DNA of 37,982 nt, from assembly GCA_934438085.1 (NCBI GenBank), contig CAKSBC010000019.1:1-37982 (forward strand), in the 5' to 3' direction. Each line of letters starts with the position of its first letter. The stretch's first letter is position 1. Below the pieces are notes generated by a model. The model was not told where the DNA came from and made no database searches. It worked only from the letters and a program-made list of their open reading frames with translations. The stretch is from an uncultured Lachnospiraceae bacterium. GTDB taxonomy: Bacteria > Bacillota > Clostridia > Lachnospirales > Lachnospiraceae. Below, piece after piece: positions 1-6,917 of the stretch. The position numbers were made by a program, and so were the translations under genes.

Positions 1-3000
1 AGATGATAATTTTAATATTTCCTTTAGTACCTTCTTTTGATTATCAAGATTAAGTTTAATGAATTTCTCTCTGCCTTCAGAAAGCTTATCTAACACTGGA
101 TTAGGACGTTTCATCATGATGTTAGTCTTATGCTTATCAATAAGAGTGTCATAAAGCTTAATATTATCCTCAGAATTCAATTCAGTGTCATATTCTTTTT
201 CTAACTTTTTGATATAGTTAATAATGTCTTGGTCAAAAATCAGCTGCACAGCATTTCTAAGAATTAATTGTTTACCGGTTATACCGGTAAGATACAGATA
301 ATAGCCGTTAAGCTTTATAAGTGACTGCATTTTTATCTTGATATCAGCTACTCTAATATTCTCTCCGCCTGTCCTTTTCCTAATATAGCCTTCAATTATT
401 GTCTTATCCTTATCCGCTTTTCCCTTGATATAGATAGGTATCGCTTCAATACTTCTTACTATTTTCTTTTTCTTTGTATATTCAGCTAATACAAAATACG
501 CTGTCGATGCAGAAGAAAATCCTCCATATTTTTTTACGTCACATAATATTGCATCACTTTCTTTTAATGGTATATATGCATCAGGGGATTTTATTGCTTT
601 AGCTTTTCCATATAATGTTTGGTTAGCAATTTGTCCGTGACCTTCAAATGACATCCTGGTGAGCATCGGACTTGGTTTTGCCAGCATATTTTTAACTGTA
701 GATATGGTTCCGTTTTCTCCGGCTCTCCATGCGCAATATCCATTTCTAATAACATCATAATTAAACATCTTGCTCAGATGATAATTATTCGTAAGCTTAT
801 CTGATTCATAATCCTTAACAAATCGTCTTGGATCATTAGTAAACTTTGTGTTGTAGACATTACCGACAACTATATTAAGGTATGCGTCATGCGCATGATG
901 CAGATCATTTGCTATCCTTGATTTAAACAGATTATTTTCATGTCTGAAGTCTGATACATTGGAAGCTTTTGAGAATATTATGCTTGTTTTTTCAGGCATA
1001 ACCTCTCTTAAAATATCTGCAACACCTTTTGTTCCCTGTCTTGTCTCAACAAGCTGCCTTGCAATAAAGCCTGCAAGCTGTTCTTCCGTGAAAGGGCTTG
1101 CAGATGTAAGTCTTAAGTATTTCTCCTTTGTGATAAGCTTTCTGTCAAGCAATGATTTCCAAAAATCATGCATATTTTTTCTTATAGATTCCTCTATAGG
1201 ATATGTATCACTCTTATGAGCATTTTTAGTTTTTTCAACAAGAACAAGGTTATTTGCTATATTATCGTCTTTAACAAAATGTCTCGGATAAATATGATCA
1301 ATATCATACTTATCAGTCATAACCTCCGATAATTCTATTTCCTTTCGTGTATACATGCACCTTCCCATCTGAGTCAGGTAAAGATATATTTTTTTACTTC
1401 GTATTGATCCGTCTTTATCAGCCTTCTCTATAAACTTTATCCAGTCTTTATCTTCATCTTTTATATTCTTATAAAGCTCTGTAAAGCTCTTTGCACGGGT
1501 ATCTGTTCTTTTCTTAATTTCATCCGGTCGTTTAGCCATTTCTACAAATATTTTTTCAGGAGCTTCTCCCATAACATGTTCGAGCTCCTTTATAATACGA
1601 AGCGTCTGCCAGACCATACGTTTTACCGGTGCAGAAAAATACATGCCATCTAAATCTTCTATGCTGAATTCAGACAAGCTCTTAACCGCACTATTGGTTC
1701 TCAATTCTATTTCTTCATTGAATGTATATCTGTCGGAAAGCAATTCCATAAGATTGTCATTGGTTTCCCACATAGTTCTTATAATTGATCTGAGTTCACC
1801 AGTACTTTTATCTGCTCCGTGAAGAGTCAGGAATTCATAAGATACTCTTCCCCAATCCTTGAACTTAAATCCTGTAATACGTTTTACTTTTTTTTCATCA
1901 AGAACATTGAATTCAGAATTAATTTCACTGCAATATTTATCGCTTAGAATCTTTTTTAACTCAGTTTTTTCGTCTCCGTATATGGTACAGAGTTTAATTA
2001 TATCTTCCGAAATTTTCTGATACTTATCTTCATGTATATTCTCACCAAACACAGCAGTCATTTTTCCAAATGATGCAAGGCAATTATTAATTTGTATGTC
2101 TATACCTGAAATAAGATCTTGCTCACCTTCCTTAATTATCCCGCAACAAATCAGATATTTCTCGATATCCTTTCTGCTGACTTTTTTCCCTTTCTGATAA
2201 AGTTCTCTATATAATGCCTGTTTTGTTTCAACACTGATTTTTGTTCCGGCAACCTTGATATTATTGATTTCATTCAAGACACAAAAGCTCTCATAAAGTA
2301 ACGATGCCTTAGGAAGTACCTTTTCATCATTTAAATATGTACATCTTCTGATCAGCCGCTCAATAAATCCTTTTCTAGTCTCGCCAATATCAATTTTATC
2401 GGACAAATTCCAAGGCAATACACGTCCGCTATCTTTACGCACTGCCCACCCTGTTCCTATTCCTCGTGAAATGTCTTTACTAACAGGTCCGATATAATAT
2501 GGTATTGTAAAACTGAACAGCTTAATTATCCGTTCTGAAATGGTCAGACCGGAATCATCTTTTTCTTTTAAAAACTGTAAATAAGATTCTGCGTTACCAA
2601 GAATTACTTTTAATTCTTTGGCATGAACCTGATTAGGTATAACACCATTTGATGCAGTAAGCTGTTTAGGAAGGAATTGCTCTCTTTCTATTTCACTTAA
2701 GATATATTTTTTTTCTTCAGAATCTGGATAATTCTTTATTATTTTTTTGGTAAAAGCATAAAAATCTTCCGGTTTTCTGCCTTCTAAACCCCTTCTTCTA
2801 GGTCCTCCCGGAATATTTCCTTTTACAGTGCTTGAATTACAGGAATTCACATATGCACTGTAGCTTCCGGCTTCTTCTGATCTGAACATCCTGTTGTAAT
2901 CTTCCATTGATGTTCTTTTAAGGAGATCCTTTAGTTTTCTAAGATCAGACTTGTGCTTTTCATAATCTCTGACTCTTGCGTAAGAAAGATATTTATCCCC

Positions 3001-3954
3001 TTTAAGTATTGCGTGTAATACAGCCTCGGAATACAGCTTTTTTGCACCTAAAATAACGTTCATTTCATCATCAGCCAACTTATCTGCAAGCTCTGCCAAT
3101 GTCTCCTCAGCATTATTATCAGAAAAGCTAAGATCAATTTTCGAATCTTCTTCACCCTTTATTTCATCTCCGAAAATTGTAACGAGATTCATTTTAAGTC
3201 CGCATATACCTTTAACTATCTCTAAAAGCTGTTTCTGAGACTTATTAATATGCAGAATATTTAAAAGCTCATTATATCTTTCCTTTCTGGAAATGTCTCT
3301 GTTGGTAATCGCGGATGCAAATGTTTTCTCATCCTCTAATTTAGGGAGTACAACGTTACATGAAGCATTATCCTGAATATTGCATTCCTCTACAAAATCA
3401 GAAAGCTCCTTATAAAGGTCTGCAATGCTTCCTTCAGAGTTTTCAAGCTGTCCTGACTTATCAAGAAAATGTCCTCTGTGTTTAAACATATTAAGTATGG
3501 CAAGGTAAACAAGCCTTACATCATGAGCTTCATTGTCATCCTCTATCAGAGCCTTTCTCAGATGAAAAATAGTAGGATATTTTTTGAAATAATCCTTATC
3601 CGTAAAATCAGGATCATTAAATATTCCGTTCTTATCTCTGACATTTTCATCCTTATCTTCAAGATAATATTTACTGTTATCAAGTCTTTGATAAAAATTC
3701 GGATCAACGCTCTTTATTGCATCATTAAAATATTCCTTAAGAAGGCCTATCCTTGCTGTCTCTCGCTGGCGTCTGCGTCTGGAGATTCTTTGAGTTCTAC
3801 GGTTAACTGAAGTTTCTGCCTCATCAAATTCTCTTATTCCCCAGAGATCCTTTCCTTTTGCACGCAAGACCCTATATTCTTTATCTGTTACTGCCCAGCC
3901 GACAGAATTGGTTCCCATATCAAGTCCAAGATAATATCCATTTTTTATGTTCAT
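1..3954 (-). CDS. cas9: CRISPR-associated endonuclease Cas9, C-terminus cut by window edge
   Basis: RNA-guided DNA endonuclease of a type II CRISPR-Cas system; with tracrRNA and crRNA it cuts invading DNA next to a PAM. The frame is open from ATG 3954 to base 1 (1318 codons) with no stop, so the last residues lie outside the window. Seen: RuvC-I motif LGLDMGTNSVGWA with D12; an arginine-rich bridge helix at about 52-75; RuvC-II motif KIFVEMAKRP with E805; HNH motif YDIDHIYPRHF with H887 followed by NNLVLV; RuvC-III motif HHAHDAYLN with D1023. All nuclease residues are intact, so it should be active. The expected full length, near 1370 residues, suits subtype II-A, but csn2 is not visible to prove it. 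The ATG has a modest GGGG ribosome site about 6 bases upstream. The -35/-10 candidates upstream are poorly spaced, so I do not call a promoter. Identity is certain; subtype is inference. Confidence 0.97.
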   Translation of the reverse strand, partial: MNIKNGYYLGLDMGTNSVGWAVTDKEYRVLRAKGKDLWGIREFDEAETSVNRRTQRISRRRRQRETARIGLLKEYFNDAIKSVDPNFYQRLDNSKYYLEDKDENVRDKNGIFNDPDFTDKDYFKKYPTIFHLRKALIEDDNEAHDVRLVYLAILNMFKHRGHFLDKSGQLENSEGSIADLYKELSDFVEECNIQDNASCNVVLPKLEDEKTFASAITNRDISRKERYNELLNILHINKSQKQLLEIVKGICGLKMNLVTIFGDEIKGEEDSKIDLSFSDNNAEETLAELADKLADDEMNVILGAKKLYSEAVLHAILKGDKYLSYARVRDYEKHKSDLRKLKDLLKRTSMEDYNRMFRSEEAGSYSAYVNSCNSSTVKGNIPGGPRRRGLEGRKPEDFYAFTKKIIKNYPDSEEKKYILSEIEREQFLPKQLTASNGVIPNQVHAKELKVILGNAESYLQFLKEKDDSGLTISERIIKLFSFTIPYYIGPVSKDISRGIGTGWAVRKDSGRVLPWNLSDKIDIGETRKGFIERLIRRCTYLNDEKVLPKASLLYESFCVLNEINNIKVAGTKISVETKQALYRELYQKGKKVSRKDIEKYLICCGIIKEGEQDLISGIDIQINNCLASFGKMTAVFGENIHEDKYQKISEDIIKLCTIYGDEKTELKKILSDKYCSEINSEFNVLDEKKVKRITGFKFKDWGRVSYEFLTLHGADKSTGELRSIIRTMWETNDNLMELLSDRYTFNEEIELRTNSAVKSLSEFSIEDLDGMYFSAPVKRMVWQTLRIIKELEHVMGEAPEKIFVEMAKRPDEIKKRTDTRAKSFTELYKNIKDEDKDWIKFIEKADKDGSIRSKKIYLYLTQMGRCMYTRKEIELSEVMTDKYDIDHIYPRHFVKDDNIANNLVLVEKTKNAHKSDTYPIEESIRKNMHDFWKSLLDRKLITKEKYLRLTSASPFTEEQLAGFIARQLVETRQGTKGVADILREVMPEKTSIIFSKASNVSDFRHENNLFKSRIANDLHHAHDAYLNIVVGNVYNTKFTNDPRRFVKDYESDKLTNNYHLSKMFNYDVIRNGYCAWRAGENGTISTVKNMLAKPSPMLTRMSFEGHGQIANQTLYGKAKAIKSPDAYIPLKESDAILCDVKKYGGFSSASTAYFVLAEYTKKKKIVRSIEAIPIYIKGKADKDKTIIEGYIRKRTGGENIRVADIKIKMQSLIKLNGYYLYLTGITGKQLILRNAVQLIFDQDIINYIKKLEKEYDTELNSEDNIKLYDTLIDKHKTNIMMKRPNPVLDKLSEGREKFIKLNLDNQKKVLKEILKLSS

Positions 3955-4045
3955 AATTAACCCCGTATCTATATAATTTTAAATACATTTTAAAGCTTCA
4001 ATACGTAATAAATGTAAGCCATGAAAGAATATGTATATCTCCATC

Positions 4046-4074
4046 TTGACATAAGTCCAAATGAATGCTAATTT
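4046..4074 (+). promoter_or_regulatory. Promoter of the tracrRNA
   Basis: A perfect TTGACA (4046-4051) is followed by a 17-base spacer and TAATTT (4069-4074), which is preceded directly by TGC, an extended -10 element. The predicted start, about 4081, falls exactly at the first base of the anti-repeat. It points rightward, away from cas9. Seen directly; use in vivo is inferred. Confidence 0.75.
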
Positions 4075-4080
4075 TCTTAT

Positions 4081-4174
4081 ATAACTTACAAGACGAGTGC
4101 AAATAAGGTTTTACCGACACCGTCACATGACACGCATTGTGCGTACCTAAAGGCTTTGCAAAAAGCCTTTTATT
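4081..4174 (+). ncRNA. tracrRNA of the type II CRISPR-Cas system
   Basis: Trans-activating CRISPR RNA: it pairs with crRNA repeats, is processed with RNase III and loads Cas9. Parts in order: anti-repeat ATAACTTACAAGAC (4081-4094), bulge region and CAAAT (4100-4104), the conserved AATAAGG followed by nexus hairpin GGT/TTT/ACC (4107-4115), a 5-bp hairpin ACGCA/TTG/TGCGT (4132-4144), and a terminator with 9-bp stem AAAGGCTTT/AAAGCCTTT closed by a GCAA tetraloop (4149-4170) with a short T run. The order anti-repeat, AATAAGG nexus, hairpins, terminator is that of known tracrRNAs. The RNA is about 94 nt and starts right at the anti-repeat, so no long leader form is predicted from this promoter. 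The gene is divergent from cas9, 126 bases from its start codon, as in Streptococcus pyogenes. No repeat array is in the window to confirm pairing. Confidence 0.85.
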
Positions 4175-4438
4175 ATGCCCTTAAATAGAATCTACCACAT
4201 TCTAAGAGATAACTAAAGCCATTATTGGTAAATATAAATAATTATCTTTTTATATTTCCTTGTATTTATATATATTTTGCATATTAAATTTAATTAAAAA
4301 GAAAACCGCCGATTTACGACTGTATCGTATTAATCGGCGGTTTCTTCGTAAAAAAAGGTAATGTATGGGTAATTATTAAAAATGGTTTGGTGTGGATTAG
4401 AAAGTTGTTAAAAAGTTAGTTTAAATATACTTTACGTA
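4175..4438. other. AT-rich spacer between tracrRNA and the dehydrogenase gene
   Basis: No open frame with a ribosome site, no tRNA and no CRISPR repeat seen. The only structure is the minus-strand terminator at 4303-4343, listed separately. The segment 4220-4300 is almost pure A/T and marks the border between the CRISPR locus and the housekeeping genes. Confidence 0.6.
4290..4343 (-). terminator. Intrinsic terminator of the aminotransferase/dehydrogenase operon
   Basis: Arms 4303-4314 and 4332-4343 form a 12-bp perfect stem (AAACCGCCGATT and its complement) with an inner 5-bp stem TACGA/TCGTA. On the minus strand the hairpin is followed by TTTTCTTTTT. It lies about 95 bases after the dehydrogenase stop and separates that operon from the CRISPR locus. 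Confidence 0.88.
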
Positions 4439-5395
4439 TTACAGGTTCTGCTGGAGGTTAGCAATAAGAGTTCCGTCTGCCCAATCCTTGGTATCTTTGG
4501 TTATGCAGCTGAATATTCTCTCATTGTTTCCGTTTCCGGCAAAGCTGTTGTGTGCGCTTATTATGAGCCTGTCGATATCCCAGAATTCACTTTCTCTCTC
4601 TAATGGTTCATGCTCCCAGACATCTACTGCAGCGCCCCTAAGCTTACCGGACTTAAGAGTATCAAGAAGCGCATCATTGTCTACTACAGGGCCTCTTGTA
4701 ACATTGATAAATACTGCATCATTCTTCATAAGGTCAAAGCAGTGACGGTTGAACAGATGATGAGTATTTTCAAACAGCGGAACACAGTTTACTACTATAT
4801 CTGCCTTAGGTATCTCCGAATCCATGTGATCCATAGTAAATACCTCGTCAAAGTAGCCGAATTTGTTATTAGGAAATGCATCTATACCGATTATGGTAGG
4901 TTCAAATCCCTTAAAGCGCTGTGCAACATGCTGTCCTATTGAGCCTGTGCCTATAATAAGAACTCTCTTTTGGTAGATCTCTTCAAGATCCCAATCACAG
5001 TACCAGTAATGAGCGTTCTGCTGTGTTTTCAGCTGGTGAAACTTTTTATAAATTTGAAGTGTTGCACCTAAAACAAATTCAGAAATCGGAACACTGTGAA
5101 CACCTGGACAATTCTTAAGTGTAATACCTCTGTCCTCGAGATCCTTCAAATCAAACTGGTCATAGCCTGTAGAGGTCGTATGAATATAGTCCAGATTTTT
5201 GAATTTGTTAATATCGTTATGTTTGAAGAAATTGAAGCATACAACTCCGTTGATGCTGTCAAAATCAAGATCCGGATACTCTTCTGTTTCAGGTCCGTCC
5301 AAAAACTCAACATCCACAAACTCTTCGAGTCGCTTAAACATTTCATCTGTGAATTTCTGCTTATTTGCAAATAACAGCTTTTTCTTCTGTGACAT
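4439..5395 (-). CDS. D-isomer-specific 2-hydroxyacid dehydrogenase
   Basis: NAD-dependent cytoplasmic reductase that interconverts 2-keto acids and D-2-hydroxyacids. The 318-residue length is typical. Seen: the Rossmann nucleotide motif GTGSIG at 149-154 with the acidic residue at the end of the next strand (GID); the catalytic Arg in NVTRGPVVD (R234), Glu in DVWEHEP (E263) and His in ISAHNSF (H282), the R-E-H triad of the family. The gene starts 2 bases after the aminotransferase stop, with AAGGAAAGG as ribosome site inside the end of that gene, so the two are translated together. The likely substrate is the keto acid made by that aminotransferase, possibly an aromatic or branched-chain one; substrate is inference and cannot be read from the sequence. 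Confidence 0.93.
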   Translation of the reverse strand: MSQKKKLLFANKQKFTDEMFKRLEEFVDVEFLDGPETEEYPDLDFDSINGVVCFNFFKHNDINKFKNLDYIHTTSTGYDQFDLKDLEDRGITLKNCPGVHSVPISEFVLGATLQIYKKFHQLKTQQNAHYWYCDWDLEEIYQKRVLIIGTGSIGQHVAQRFKGFEPTIIGIDAFPNNKFGYFDEVFTMDHMDSEIPKADIVVNCVPLFENTHHLFNRHCFDLMKNDAVFINVTRGPVVDNDALLDTLKSGKLRGAAVDVWEHEPLERESEFWDIDRLIISAHNSFAGNGNNERIFSCITKDTKDWADGTLIANLQQNL

Positions 5396-5397
5396 TT

Positions 5398-6606
5398 TTA
5401 TGCCTTTCCTTCTATCATATCCCAGGTAAGCTTTCCGATAATTTCGGCGCCCTTAACAATCTGATCATCAGCTGCAGTTGAATAGCACATACGAACTGAA
5501 TGTGAAGGCTTTTCTCCGTCAATAGCAAATCCTGATCCCGGAACACATACAACGCCTCTATCGATACCCTTCCATACGAATTCCTCGGCATCAATAGAAT
5601 CAGGCATAAACATCATTATAAACATGCCGCCTGTTGGATTACTGATCTTGCATGACGGATGGATGGTCTTTTTAAGAGTCTCACTTATAAGCGTTGATTT
5701 TCTTCTGTACTCTTCCTGAGCAAGCTTGATATGTGCATCATAATCTGTTTTTGTCATGATTCCCCATGCAACATACTGACCTAAAGTGTTAGAATGAACA
5801 TCCATGCACTGCTTACAGATGTTGATATTTTGTCCGAAGCGCTTATTTACTACAAGATATCCGAGACGGAATGACGGAGCTATTACCTTTGAAAGAGAGC
5901 TTGTATAGAACACACGCCCATCCTTATCAAGCGATTTTATCGGATTAATTTCCTCTCCGCCGAATCTGAGCTCAGCATATGGATCGTCCTCAAGAATGAC
6001 AACATCATATTTGCATGCCAGTTCATAAAGCTTCTTTCTCTTCTCAATAATAGTACTGAAGCCTGTCGGATTCTGGAATGAAGGTATGGTGTAGATCATT
6101 TTGACAGTCTTGTTTGTTTTAAGAACTTCCTCGACTGCTTCAACATCTATTCCGTCTTCTCCTATAGGCACACCCTGAAGCTTTGCTTCATAGCAGCGGA
6201 AAATGTTGTAGCAGCTCGCATAGGACGGCTCTTCAACAATAACAGTATCTCCCTTATCAAGCCAGATCTTTGATGCAACGTCTACGGCTTGAGTTCCTCC
6301 GCTTACAATGAAAAGATCATTCTCCTCCCAATCGAAACCGTACTTTTTGGCAAGTCGATCTTTAAGAAAATTAACAAGAGGCATGTAGCCCTGAACGGTA
6401 CCGTACTGCATAAGGCTTTCAGAATAGCCTGTAGTAAGTGCCTCATCGTAAAATCTCTTCATATCCTCAACAGGAAATGTTACTGCTGATGGATTTCCGT
6501 TGGCGAATGTAATAAGTGTTGGATCGGTAGCTGCTTTTTCGGCAAATTTTCTTATAACCGAACCCGCAATATGATTCATTCGTTCAGCCATGGGTGTATT
6601 CATCAT
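5398..6606 (-). CDS. PLP-dependent aminotransferase, class I/II
   Basis: Fold-type I aminotransferase that moves an amino group from an amino acid to a keto acid in the cytoplasm. In 402 residues I see the cofactor-binding features in order: SGGTQ around 102-106, NPTG at 179-182, ILEDDPY at 204-210, the Schiff-base lysine in TSSLSKVIAP (K240) with the phosphate-binding arginine seven residues later (R247), and a late RMCYS arginine for the substrate carboxylate. The sequence resembles the 2-aminoadipate/MocR-like branch (LysN, AraT type). It starts at ATG-ATG with AGAGGGGG about 8 bases upstream. It forms an operon with the D-2-hydroxyacid dehydrogenase; together they could turn an amino acid into a D-hydroxy acid and regenerate NAD+, a fermentative sink. 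Substrate unknown. Confidence 0.93.
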   Translation of the reverse strand: MMNTPMAERMNHIAGSVIRKFAEKAATDPTLITFANGNPSAVTFPVEDMKRFYDEALTTGYSESLMQYGTVQGYMPLVNFLKDRLAKKYGFDWEENDLFIVSGGTQAVDVASKIWLDKGDTVIVEEPSYASCYNIFRCYEAKLQGVPIGEDGIDVEAVEEVLKTNKTVKMIYTIPSFQNPTGFSTIIEKRKKLYELACKYDVVILEDDPYAELRFGGEEINPIKSLDKDGRVFYTSSLSKVIAPSFRLGYLVVNKRFGQNINICKQCMDVHSNTLGQYVAWGIMTKTDYDAHIKLAQEEYRRKSTLISETLKKTIHPSCKISNPTGGMFIMMFMPDSIDAEEFVWKGIDRGVVCVPGSGFAIDGEKPSHSVRMCYSTAADDQIVKGAEIIGKLTWDMIEGKA

Positions 6607-6700
6607 TGTTGTGTCCCCCTCTTACTCTTTAAGTATCTGCCGTAATTATCCTTGTTTTTCATTTATTACTTTGATCAAAATAGCTAAATAAAAGAAAAAA

Positions 6701-6746
6701 GAGCTCAACGCAGTATTATCTCTGCATTAAACTCCTTTGTTCTCTG
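6701..6746 (-). promoter_or_regulatory. Leader with start-proximal terminator upstream of the aminotransferase
   Basis: On the minus strand, arms 6734-6722 and 6713-6701 pair over 13 bp (three of them G-U) around an 8-base loop and are followed by TTTTTTCTTTT, a convincing intrinsic terminator only about 50 bases into the predicted transcript and about 95 bases before the aminotransferase start. Inside it sits AAAGGAG, four bases, then ATG CAG AGA TAA (6727-6716), a possible three-codon leader peptide whose start lies in the 5' arm. This suggests attenuation of the operon. I recognise no known riboswitch aptamer or T-box. Confidence 0.6.
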
Positions 6747-6752
6747 GCACAT

Positions 6753-6781
6753 ATAGTAACACATCAATCAATCTAAATCAA
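6753..6781 (-). promoter_or_regulatory. Promoter of the aminotransferase/dehydrogenase operon
   Basis: TTGATT, 17 bases, then TACTAT directly preceded by TGT (extended -10) on the minus strand. The predicted start is near 6746, just upstream of the leader terminator. Confidence 0.65.
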
Positions 6782-6854
6782 CGATTTATTATTAATAAAA
6801 TTGTGTGCTCGCTATAATAAAAATATAATATATTTTCACAAATATCGATATAAA

Positions 6855-6917
6855 ACAGATGATTTGTCATAAAAAAGCTATGTAAATGCATTTATTATGA
6901 ATAAATGGATCATCTGT
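6855..6917 (-). terminator. Possible terminator of the HlyD-like gene
   Basis: ACAGATGAT (6855-6863) and ATCATCTGT (6909-6917) are a perfect 9-base inverted repeat, and inside it CATTTATT/AATAAATG (6889-6907) forms an 8-bp hairpin. The outer stem overlaps the stop codon and is followed on the minus strand by TTTAT. AT-rich, with a large loop and a short U tract, so only a moderate call. Confidence 0.4.

Noticed and set aside
3469..3810. Plus-strand open frame of 113 codons
   Set aside because: Lies fully antisense to the conserved N-terminal part of cas9, with no ribosome site or recognisable domain.
3955..4438. CRISPR array or degenerate repeats beside cas9
   Set aside because: No repeated unit with spacers is present; only the single anti-repeat of the tracrRNA.
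6607..6909. Known riboswitch or T-box upstream of the aminotransferase
   Set aside because: The leader before the terminator is only about 12 bases, too short for any aptamer, and no T-box sequence is present.
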